This document shows, piece after piece, positions 57,327 to 63,724 of a DNA stretch of 63,724 bases. Origin of the DNA: Spyradocola sp050942925 (GTDB taxonomy: Bacteria > Bacillota > Clostridia > Christensenellales > UBA1750); NCBI GenBank assembly GCA_050942925.1, contig JBMNOF010000005.1, forward strand, positions 1 to 63,724. Reading direction: 5' to 3'. The stretch's first letter is position 1, and each line of letters starts with the position of its first letter. The notes beneath the pieces were generated by a model. That model worked only from the letters and a program-made list of their open reading frames with translations. It was not told the origin of the DNA and made no database searches. A program made the translations under genes and the position numbers.

Positions 57327-57403
57327 TGTGCAGCCTTCCCCATCATAGCCTGCTTTCCGGAAAATATCCACGGGGGAAATGTTAAATCTTTTCTTTCACA
57401 AAA

Positions 57404-57447
57404 AACGTCCCGCCGCGCTCGCTGTCTTGCGAGCGCGGCGGGACGTT
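57404..57447 (-). terminator. terminator of the trmO-nudC-ALDH group
   Basis: A 19-bp perfect stem (57404-57422 with 57429-57447) with TGTCTT loop and a T-run on the minus strand lies 15 bp after the trmO stop. Confidence 0.92.
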
Positions 57448-57461
57448 GGCCGTTGTCTGGC

Positions 57462-58157
57462 CTATCCGCGCAGGGGCACGATTTCCCGGACGCGAAGCCT
57501 ATCTCCCTCGACGACAAAGCGCACGTCGAAGCCGGCGAATTCCATCCCGTATGCGCGGGTGGGATCGTGCTGGTAGCCGGGGCGGGGGTCCTGGGCGAGC
57601 ACGTCCAGCAGGGCCTGCCGCCGGTCCTCGGGGATGCGGCGCAGGAGCTCCGGGGGGATGTCCACCTGCAGCGTCCCCTCCCGCCGCTGCAGGGCGATGC
57701 CGCCGGTGGCTTCCGGATGCGCGTCGACATAGGGCAGGTAGGGCTTTACGTCGAAGATGGGGCTGCCGTTCAGGAGATCCGCCCCGCCGACGCGCAGGAT
57801 CGGTCCCTCGGGCGCAGACAGATCCACCTCGAGCAGGCGCACGCAGGAGAGCCCGATGGCGTTGGGCCGGAAGGGCGAGCGCGTGGCGAACACGCCCACC
57901 CGCTCGTTTCCGCCCAAGCGGGGTGGGCGGACCGTTGCCGACCAATTCTCGCGCACGGCCTCGTTGAATCCCCACAAAAGCCAAATGTGGCTGTAGAGGG
58001 ACAGTCCGCGGAAGGCGTCCGGGTTTCGGTACTCCGGCGCAAAGACGACCTCCGCGCGAAGCGATTCCACGAGCCCGCTCTGCCGCGGAATCCCAAACTT
58101 CGCCGAAAAATCGCTGCGGATGCGGGCAATGATCTTCATTTCCACCGTCTCGGCCAT
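57462..58157 (-). CDS. trmO: tRNA (N6-threonylcarbamoyladenosine37-N6)-methyltransferase TrmO
   Basis: This 231-residue protein of the TrmO (TsaA/YaeB) family has IARIRSDFSAKFGIPRQSGLV near residue 9 and then SLYSHIWLLWGFNE. GVFATRSPFRPNAIGLSCVRLLEVD lies near residue 88 and DLLNGSPIFDVKPYLPY near residue 128. It adds a methyl group from S-adenosylmethionine to t6A37 of threonine tRNA. The t6A makers TsaB and TsaE are encoded at the other end of the window. A second in-frame ATG at 58139 begins at MKIIAR. nudC lies 13 bp upstream on the same strand. Confidence 0.92.
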   Translation of the reverse strand: MAETVEMKIIARIRSDFSAKFGIPRQSGLVESLRAEVVFAPEYRNPDAFRGLSLYSHIWLLWGFNEAVRENWSATVRPPRLGGNERVGVFATRSPFRPNAIGLSCVRLLEVDLSAPEGPILRVGGADLLNGSPIFDVKPYLPYVDAHPEATGGIALQRREGTLQVDIPPELLRRIPEDRRQALLDVLAQDPRPGYQHDPTRAYGMEFAGFDVRFVVEGDRLRVREIVPLRG

Positions 58158-58170
58158 GCGCCCGCCCCCT

Positions 58171-58983
58171 TTACCGGTTCAGGGCCGGGCCGACGCCCCG
58201 GCGCCACGCGTCGATCATGGCGCTGGCGATGGAGATGCCCGGCGCGGTGACGGGCATGTTGTCGCGGGTGAACCAGCGCGCGTCCCGCAGTTCCTCTTCC
58301 TGCAGCCGGATGGGCTCCCGCTCGTCGGCGTGCGCGAAAAAGCCCACCATCTGCGTATCGGTAAAGGGCCAGGGCTGGTTGCCGAAGTAGGTCAGGTCGC
58401 GGATGTGCAGGCCCGTCTCCTCCAGGGCCTCGCGGCAGGCGGCCTGCTCCAGGCTTTCGCCGATCTCCAGGTATCCCGCGATGAGCGAATAGAAATTCCC
58501 CACGTAGTGCTTGCCCTGGGCCAAGAGGATGTGCTCCCCGCAGGTGATGAGCACAATCACCGCCGGGGAAATGCGCGGATAGACGGTATTTCCGCAGGCA
58601 GGGCAGACCATGGCGCGCTCGGTCTGGCTGTGGCGCATCCTCGCGCCGCAGCAGCCGCAAAAGCGCGTCCGGGCATACCAATCGGAGAGGTGCTGGGCCG
58701 TTCCGCCCAGGAAGGCGTCCGGCTGCGCGAGATCGCGCAGGGCGCGTAGGGGGCGCAGCACACAGTCCGCGGGCGGTTCCGGAGAAAGGTAGACGCCCGC
58801 GCCGTCGTAATCGAAGAGATAGAGCGTCTCCGCCTGGGCGGGATACTCGCACCGGACCGGAAAGGACCCGTCCGGGTGCAGGTAGACACCTCCTTGCGCA
58901 AAGCAAAAGGTCTTGTCCCCCGGCTGAGCGGGGTGGGGATGGAAGGCGTTGGAGTAGACGTGGGGAGCGATATCGTGCAGCAT
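58171..58983 (-). CDS. nudC: NAD+ diphosphatase / NADH pyrophosphatase NudC
   Basis: This 270-residue Nudix protein has the NudC layout: an N-terminal domain, a zinc ribbon (CGCCG near residue 109, CPACG near residue 127), a Nudix box beginning AGYLEIGESLEQAACREALE near residue 169 and the NADH-specific NQPWPF motif near residue 202 (QPWPFPxS type). It cleaves NAD(H), and in other bacteria removes NAD caps from RNA. It sits between trmO and an aldehyde dehydrogenase, likely in one transcript. Confidence 0.92.
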   Translation of the reverse strand: MLHDIAPHVYSNAFHPHPAQPGDKTFCFAQGGVYLHPDGSFPVRCEYPAQAETLYLFDYDGAGVYLSPEPPADCVLRPLRALRDLAQPDAFLGGTAQHLSDWYARTRFCGCCGARMRHSQTERAMVCPACGNTVYPRISPAVIVLITCGEHILLAQGKHYVGNFYSLIAGYLEIGESLEQAACREALEETGLHIRDLTYFGNQPWPFTDTQMVGFFAHADEREPIRLQEEELRDARWFTRDNMPVTAPGISIASAMIDAWRRGVGPALNR

Positions 58984-58998
58984 GTTGTTCTCTGTCGG

Positions 58999-60351
58999 CT
59001 AGTGCAGCAGCGAGCGCACCAGCTTCTCCTTTTTCTCTGTATAGGGGTGGTAGCGCGCGTCCAAGTCGAGGAAGGTTCCGCGGTGGACGACGCTCTTTTC
59101 GTGGGTGAAGGTATCGAAGCTCTTTCGGCCGTGGTAGGAACCCATGCCCGAGGCGCCCACGCCGCCAAAGCCCATCTCGGTGGTGGCCAAATGGATGATG
59201 GTGTCGTTGATGCACCCGCCTCCGAAGGAGAGCTTGCGCAGGACTTCGCGCTGGGACGCGCGGCTGTTGGTAAACAGATAGAGCGCAAGGGGCTTCTCAT
59301 CCGCCTGCACAAAGCGAATCATCTGGGGGAGGCCCTCCATGGTGAGGATGGGGAGAATGGGCCCGAAGATCTCCTCGCGCATGGCGGGGGCGGAGCGCCC
59401 TTCCGTCAGAAGGAGCGTCGGCTCCATGCGCAAGCCCTCCGAGCGGCCGCCGAAAAGGATTTCTCCCCCGGTGAGCAGGCCCTGCAGGCGCGCAAAGTGC
59501 TTTTCGTTGATGATGTGCGGGTACTCCGGATTGTTGAGCGGATCGTCGCCCAGCATGCGGCGGATCTCCCGCTTGAGCGCCTCGACGAGCTTTTCCCGCA
59601 CGCTGCGCTGCACCAGGACGTAGTCCGGGGCGACGCAGGTCTGGCCGGCGTTCAGGATCTTGCCAAAGGCAATGCGCCGGGCGGCCAGGTCGATGTTGGC
59701 GTCCTCCAGGACGAGCACGGGGCTCTTCCCGCCCAGCTCCAGGGAAACGGGCGTGAGGAACTGCGCGGCCTTCTCCATCACCAGGCGTCCGACGGTCTTT
59801 CCCCCGGTGAAGAAGATGGAGTCAAACCGCGTGTCGAGCAATTCGGCATTCTCCGCGCGGCCGCCCTGCACCACGCGCACGAGTTCCTTGGGCAGCGCCC
59901 GGTGCAGGAGCTCCTCCATGGCGCGCGCGGTGTGCGGCGCGTAGTTGGAGGGCTTGAGCACGACGCAGTTGCCCGCGGCAAGCGCGCCGATGACCGGCTC
60001 CATGGAGAGCTGGAAGGGATAGTTCCAGGGCGCCATGACCAGCACCAGCCCGTACGGCTCCGGGTATACGCGCGAGACGGCCGGAAAGTGCGACAAGGGC
60101 GTGCGCACGCGCCGCGGCCGCGAGAACGCGCGGACATGGCGGATCTGGTAGCGCAGCTCCTCCAGGACCATGCCCACCTCCGTCATATAGGCTTCCTGCG
60201 GCGCCTTGCCGAGATCGGCCTCCAGCGCCTGGAAGAGGCTTCCCTCCGATTCCCGGATTGCTGCCTCCAGCGCGCGAAGGTTTTCTATGCGCGCCTCCGG
60301 CTCCCTCGTCTTCCCCTCGTCAAAATAGGTTCGCATGTCCGAAAAATCCAT
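58999..60351 (-). CDS. aldehyde dehydrogenase (class 3/YwdH-like)
   Basis: This 450-residue NAD(P)-dependent ALDH has the PWNYPFQLSMEP motif near residue 100, the catalytic Glu in LELGGKSP near residue 202 and the catalytic Cys in NAGQTCVAPDY near residue 236. KEIFGP-type REEIFGPILPI lies near residue 325. Length and the short N-terminus match the class 3 group that oxidises fatty or aromatic aldehydes. The ATG at 60351 is preferred to an upstream codon at 60411. It heads the ALDH-nudC-trmO group. Confidence 0.9.
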   Translation of the reverse strand: MDFSDMRTYFDEGKTREPEARIENLRALEAAIRESEGSLFQALEADLGKAPQEAYMTEVGMVLEELRYQIRHVRAFSRPRRVRTPLSHFPAVSRVYPEPYGLVLVMAPWNYPFQLSMEPVIGALAAGNCVVLKPSNYAPHTARAMEELLHRALPKELVRVVQGGRAENAELLDTRFDSIFFTGGKTVGRLVMEKAAQFLTPVSLELGGKSPVLVLEDANIDLAARRIAFGKILNAGQTCVAPDYVLVQRSVREKLVEALKREIRRMLGDDPLNNPEYPHIINEKHFARLQGLLTGGEILFGGRSEGLRMEPTLLLTEGRSAPAMREEIFGPILPILTMEGLPQMIRFVQADEKPLALYLFTNSRASQREVLRKLSFGGGCINDTIIHLATTEMGFGGVGASGMGSYHGRKSFDTFTHEKSVVHRGTFLDLDARYHPYTEKKEKLVRSLLH

Positions 60352-60488
60352 GCGTCGGTTCACCGCCTTTCCATTTTTCCTTAGTATACCAAATCTTACC
60401 GCGCGATACAACGCCGCGTCCGTTTCATTTGTTTTGCATTCATAACAAAATTCCCGTCATTTTTCGATGAATTTCTGTTTCGCCTCTC

Positions 60489-60517
60489 TTGCAAGACGGG
60501 GGAACTCAGCGTATAAT
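60489..60517 (+). promoter_or_regulatory. sigma-A promoter of the second degV gene
   Basis: TTGCAA (60489-60494), 17 bp, perfect TATAAT (60512-60517), with 43 bp to the start codon. Confidence 0.8.
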
Positions 60518-60560
60518 GTGGGTATTCCAAGCATGCAATGAAAGGGAAAGGGGGAATCCG

Positions 60561-61430
60561 ATGCGAACCAAAATCCTGACGGATACGACGTGCGATCTGT
60601 CCAAAGAACGGCGGGATGCGCTGGACATTACGGCTTTGCCGCTGCACGTGATGCTGGGCGGCGTAGACCACCGCGACGGCGTGGACGTGACGCAGGAACA
60701 GCTCTTTGCCTATGCGCAGGAGCACAAACAGCTCCCGAAAACGGCCGCGCTGAGCGTTGCGGAGTTCCAATCCGTTTTCATCGAAACGTTTGAAAGCGGC
60801 TATGACGAGATGGTCTACACGGGCCTCTCCTCCAAGCTCTCCTCGACGTTCCAAAACGCGTTGCTGGCGCGGGACGGCTTGCGGGAGGCGGGGTACGACC
60901 CGGCGCGCGTCCACATTGTGGACTCCAAGCAGCTCTCCTCGGGCATTGCGCACCTGCTGCTGCGCGGCGCGGAGATCCTACAGCAAGGCGGCAGCGCGCA
61001 GGAGGTCGAGGAAGACATGCTGCGCACGGTGCCCAAGCTCTCGACGCACTTTGTCGTGGACACGCTGCAATACCTGCACATGGGCGGGCGCTGTTCCTCC
61101 GTGGCGTACCTTGCGGGCTCCATGCTCAAGCTGCATCCGCAGATCAACATGGTGGACGGCGCCATGATTGCCGGCGAGAAGTTCCGCGGCAAACTGGACC
61201 ACTGCATCCAGCTCTACAAGCAGCGCGTGGTGCTCGATCAGCTCGATCACATCGAGCCGCACCGCATCTTCGTCACCACCACCATGGCCCCGGAACGCGC
61301 CGAGCGCTTGGCCGACGAGATCCGCGAACTCCACTTTTTCGACGAAGTCCTGGTAGAAAGCGCCGGGGCGACCATCTCCAGCCACTGCGGGCCGGACACG
61401 ATGGGCTATTTGACCATTCATAAGGACTAA
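60561..61430 (+). CDS. DegV-family fatty-acid-binding protein
   Basis: This 289-residue DegV protein has ILTDTTCDLSKERRDALDI at the start, TAALSVAEFQSVF near residue 62, YTGLSSKLSSTFQNA near residue 88 and SSHCGPDTMGYLTIHKD at the C-terminus. It is a paralogue of the product of 42123-42989. FakB-type proteins hand a bound fatty acid to FakA, so two copies suggest separate lipid preferences. The ATG at 60561 has AAAGGGGG before it. Confidence 0.9.
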   Translation: MRTKILTDTTCDLSKERRDALDITALPLHVMLGGVDHRDGVDVTQEQLFAYAQEHKQLPKTAALSVAEFQSVFIETFESGYDEMVYTGLSSKLSSTFQNALLARDGLREAGYDPARVHIVDSKQLSSGIAHLLLRGAEILQQGGSAQEVEEDMLRTVPKLSTHFVVDTLQYLHMGGRCSSVAYLAGSMLKLHPQINMVDGAMIAGEKFRGKLDHCIQLYKQRVVLDQLDHIEPHRIFVTTTMAPERAERLADEIRELHFFDEVLVESAGATISSHCGPDTMGYLTIHKD

Positions 61431-61468
61431 TCTTCCTACTTCATTCTTATTCGCTTTCCGTTTCGCTC

Positions 61469-61512
61469 TGCGGCAGCGTGCACGTGCTCTGCCGCAGGGC
61501 GTTGTCTTTTCT
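61469..61512 (+). terminator. hairpin after the second degV gene
   Basis: CTGCGGCA (61469-61476) pairs with TGCCGCAG (61491-61498) across a 14-nt loop that itself contains GCACGTGC. The T-tract is weak. Confidence 0.45.
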
Positions 61513-61628
61513 CCGGCGCCGCACGGCCCGGATCTCCGCCCGCGGGGAATTCTTCCCAAAAGCCCTGCGCATCCGCGGAATTTTTAACAAAAATCGGTTC
61601 CGGAAGCATGGGCAAACGCCTATTTCTT

Positions 61629-61637
61629 TGGTATAAT
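61629..61637 (+). promoter_or_regulatory. extended -10 promoter of the FG-GAP gene
   Basis: TGG followed by a perfect TATAAT (61632-61637) lies 21 bp before the start. No good -35 is present at the right distance, consistent with an extended -10 type. Confidence 0.55.
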
Positions 61638-61658
61638 GGTTCGCGGAGGGATGAACAC

Positions 61659-62885
61659 ATGATGTTTGAAAAGCAGATCCTGAGCGTTCTTCGGAACGAG
61701 GTTGGGCCGGATTCTTGCAACACTGTGCTGCTTGCCGGCGATATGAACAATGACGGTTGGAACGACATCGTGGTCTGCGGCAAAAACGGCCGCTTGGCCT
61801 GGATGCAGAATGGCGAGCGCTACCGCCGCTGGGAGCGGCACATCCTCGACGAAAACGTCGAGGGGATTGGCGGCGCGGCGGCCCTTTGCGATCTTACGGG
61901 AAATGGATACCTGGACATCGTCCTTTGCGGGGACGAGACGAGCGACCAGGTCATTTGGTATGAAAATCCCGGCGCGAATGGCGGTGAGTGGGTCAAGCGC
62001 GTTGCCTTTTCCACGGGAAACTGCGGCTTTGCGGACATGGTTCTGGCCGACAACCTTCTGGGCGACGGCCGCCGCTGCCTGCTGATGACCAACCTGTGCC
62101 AGGACGGCACGCAGGTGCTCTGCGCACCCCTGCCCGCGGATGCGAAGTCCACCTGGCCCGCGCCCTTGATTCTGGCCTCCGGCCTGATGGATGAGAATGC
62201 CGAGTACGGCATCAACGCCCCCTCCACGGGTCTTGCGGTGGGCGATCTGGATGGCGACGGCCATCTGGAGTTCGTCTGCGGCAACTTCTGGTTCAAGCGC
62301 GAGGGCGAGGAGTTCGTGAGCCACCGCTATTGCAGCGACCGCATTTCCTGCCGCGTCGCGCTGGGCGATGTGGACGGCAAGGACGACCTGGAGATCGTGG
62401 TCTGCGAGCGTGCGGCCGTCTCGGAATACGAGCTCTCCGGCGCGACGCTTTCCGTCTTCCACCAGGGCGTGGATATCTGCGCGCCTTGGGAAGAGCAGGT
62501 TCTCTCCGACAACATCAACGACTGCGGCGCGCTGATCGTGGGCAGCTTCACCGGCAGCCGTCTGCCGGACATCATCGTGGGCGAAATCGGCCAGGAGGGC
62601 TTGACCCGCGTGCTGTGCTCCTCCGGAAAGCCTGCGCATCTGGGCGGCTTCAACTTCAGCCAGCCCACCACGCGCTACCTCAACCAGGGTGCGCAGCCGA
62701 CCGTTCGCATCTTTGAAAACATCAGCGGCGATGTGTTCATCGAAAACGCCATCGCCAAGGACACGGGTCTGTTTGCCGCGGCTCTGTCGGACGTGCTCCA
62801 CATCGGCCGTCCGTCGCTGCTGGGCGTGCCCAAGATCGGTCCCGAGCGCTGGGGCATCCTCTGCTACACGGCCAAGGACCGCTAA
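61659..62885 (+). CDS. FG-GAP/VCBS repeat beta-propeller protein
   Basis: This 408-residue protein is built of repeats with calcium-binding loops: AGDMNNDGWNDIVVCG near residue 27, CDLTGNGYLDIVLCGD near residue 77, GDLDGDGHLEFVCG near residue 192 and GDVDGKDDLEIVVC near residue 232. A seven-bladed propeller is expected. It lacks a signal peptide, which is odd because such proteins usually bind carbohydrate or matrix outside the cell. The following ThuA-like gene suggests a shared role in carbohydrate handling. GGAGGG lies 8 nt before the ATG. Confidence 0.83.
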   Translation: MMFEKQILSVLRNEVGPDSCNTVLLAGDMNNDGWNDIVVCGKNGRLAWMQNGERYRRWERHILDENVEGIGGAAALCDLTGNGYLDIVLCGDETSDQVIWYENPGANGGEWVKRVAFSTGNCGFADMVLADNLLGDGRRCLLMTNLCQDGTQVLCAPLPADAKSTWPAPLILASGLMDENAEYGINAPSTGLAVGDLDGDGHLEFVCGNFWFKREGEEFVSHRYCSDRISCRVALGDVDGKDDLEIVVCERAAVSEYELSGATLSVFHQGVDICAPWEEQVLSDNINDCGALIVGSFTGSRLPDIIVGEIGQEGLTRVLCSSGKPAHLGGFNFSQPTTRYLNQGAQPTVRIFENISGDVFIENAIAKDTGLFAAALSDVLHIGRPSLLGVPKIGPERWGILCYTAKDR

Positions 62886-62931
62886 CAGACGAAAATAGAG
62901 AAATTTTACCAGATTTAGGGGGGTACGAGAC

Positions 62932-63582
62932 ATGAAAAAATACGCCATCGTTTTGCTGGACGATTATTGGCACCCGGCAGACACCATTCTGCCCGTTCTG
63001 CCCAAGATTCTTCCGGATGCGGAGTGGAACGTTCGCGTGACGGACGACCCGAACTACATTGGCGCCGTTCACGCTGCACCGGATCTCCTCATGAACTTCA
63101 AGGACGGCATTGCCAACACGCAGATTCCCACGCCCAACTGGTACGCTGCAGGCGCCTGGAGCCCCTGGACGCACAAACTGCTCGTGGAGATGGGCGGCGC
63201 CGGGTACATCGGCGTGCACTGCGGCCTGGCCAACATCCCGGAGGACAGCCCGGTCTATACCGAGCTTCTGCGCGGCCGCTTTATCACCCATCCGCCCATG
63301 TGCCCGGTGACCGTGCACATCACGGCCCAGCATCCTGTGACCGAGGGCGTGACGGATTTCACCATCACCGATGAACACTACCAGATGGAGGGCATGTGGG
63401 ACACGACCAACGTGCTGGCCATGACGCAATCCCAGCACGGCGAGCAGGTCGGTGTCTGGGCGCACGAGTGCGGCAAGGGCCGCGTCGTGGGCATCACCCC
63501 GGGCCACACCACCGAGGTCCTCAGTTCGGACGGCATGCTCCGCCTCCTCCGCAACGCGGTGAACTGGGCTGCCAAGCGCTAA
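62932..63582 (+). CDS. ThuA-like protein (trehalose-utilisation family, glutamine amidotransferase-like fold)
   Basis: This 216-residue protein resembles the ThuA family: a first strand IVLLDDYWHPADTILPVLPKILPD, GGAGYIGVHCGLANIPEDSPVYTELLRGRFITHPP near residue 88 and ITDEHYQMEGM near residue 144, with GKGRVVGITPGHTTEVLSSDGMLRLLRNAVNWAAKR at the end. Family proteins take part in sugar use, such as 3-ketodisaccharide metabolism. AGGGGGG precedes the ATG. It follows the FG-GAP gene by 46 bp and ends at a strong terminator. Confidence 0.85.
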   Translation: MKKYAIVLLDDYWHPADTILPVLPKILPDAEWNVRVTDDPNYIGAVHAAPDLLMNFKDGIANTQIPTPNWYAAGAWSPWTHKLLVEMGGAGYIGVHCGLANIPEDSPVYTELLRGRFITHPPMCPVTVHITAQHPVTEGVTDFTITDEHYQMEGMWDTTNVLAMTQSQHGEQVGVWAHECGKGRVVGITPGHTTEVLSSDGMLRLLRNAVNWAAKR

Positions 63583-63595
63583 CCGCCACCTATGC

Positions 63596-63635
63596 AGCGG
63601 GGCCGCAGAATCAAAGATTCTGCGGCCCCGCTTTT
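63596..63635 (+). terminator. intrinsic terminator after the ThuA-like gene
   Basis: A 17-bp perfect stem (63596-63612 with 63616-63632) with AAA loop is followed by a T-tract. Confidence 0.92.
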
Positions 63636-63676
63636 TCTGCCTAACCTCCCCCCTCGCGCGGAAGGCGCCCCTGCGC

Positions 63677-63713
63677 GTCGGGCAACGCCCGACTTTTTGC
63701 GGGCTTTGCCCGC
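63677..63713. repeat. two adjacent hairpins near the window end
   Basis: GTCGGGC-AAC-GCCCGAC (63677-63693) is followed by TTTTT and then GCGGGC-TTT-GCCCGC (63699-63713) and AAAAA. These are back-to-back stems with T and A tracts between; the first may be a plus-strand terminator and the second may serve a minus-strand gene outside the window. Confidence 0.55.
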
Positions 63714-63724
63714 AAAAACCGTTT

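Noticed and set aside
1..63724. tRNA, rRNA or CRISPR loci
   Set aside because: No cloverleaf, rRNA-like or regularly spaced repeat array was found on either strand by eye.

Overview
The window reads as chromosomal DNA of a GC-rich, endospore-forming member of the Clostridia (Bacillota). The evidence is consensus sigma-A promoters and GGAGG ribosome-binding sites, a cotJABC spore-coat operon, an rlmH-htrA-walJ neighbourhood known from Bacillota chromosomes, a class II (Firmicutes-type) GalT, an ECF-type S component, and many intrinsic terminators. No rRNA, tRNA, CRISPR array or IS transposase was found. About 58 protein genes are supported, including one 53-codon gene and one gene split in two.

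Layout. 0-7 kb: galK-tsaE-tsaB-rimI (overlapping genes, minus strand) divergent from galT, then a proline/glycine-rich membrane peptide, a phosphodiesterase-like protein, a PNPOx-like protein and nagB. 7.14-7.26 kb: five perfect DnaA boxes plus one near-match, an oriC-like cluster. 7.3-11.6 kb: rlmH, a CPBP protease, htrA, walJ and a serine hydrolase. 11.8-27 kb: a kdgK-like kinase, a Nudix hydrolase, comEC, an MFS transporter, a pair of SelA/DgaE-like PLP-fold proteins with altered active sites, a membrane-less GHKL kinase, an EamA exporter, a polysaccharide deacetylase, DUF4430 plus an ECF S component, an Eis-like acetyltransferase, an L,D-transpeptidase and a metallophosphoesterase. 26.6-46.5 kb: a DmpA peptidase with an SDR, RraA, rhaD, purA, a lactonase, an SDR with an AAC(3)-like protein, a two-component system, thrC, a Re-citrate-synthase-like enzyme, an aminotransferase, DegV, two sugar isomerases and YitT. 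46.5-55.4 kb: a MerR regulator, then cotJA, cotJB and an interrupted cotJC. 55.4-63.6 kb: MATE/MarR, trmO, nudC, an aldehyde dehydrogenase, a second DegV, an FG-GAP repeat protein and a ThuA-like protein.

The most important observation is that cotJC (CotJC spore-coat protein, dimanganese-catalase family) is split by a 6,874-bp element. The 5' part ends at 48320 and the 3' part resumes at 55195. Both junctions carry the 9-bp repeat GCAGCAGAG. Joining across it restores an in-frame 197-residue protein with all five predicted Mn ligands. The element encodes a large serine recombinase whose stop lies 25 bp from the left junction and a translationally coupled 53-residue protein. Its two ends, joined as a circle, form an imperfect palindrome (19 of 25 arm positions match) centred inside the repeat, as expected of a serine-integrase attP. 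This resembles the skin element in sigK and SPbeta in spsM of Bacillus subtilis, where a recombinase reassembles a sporulation gene in the mother cell. A sigma-E-type -10 sequence precedes cotJA. The cargo is two HxlR regulators, a corrinoid adenosyltransferase, a flavodoxin-like reductase and a three-gene ABC exporter.

Functional themes are sugar and sugar-acid catabolism (galK/galT, nagB, kdgK, rhaD, lactonase, isomerases, ThuA), tRNA t6A synthesis and methylation (tsaB, tsaE, trmO), cell envelope functions, and possible cobalamin uptake and activation.
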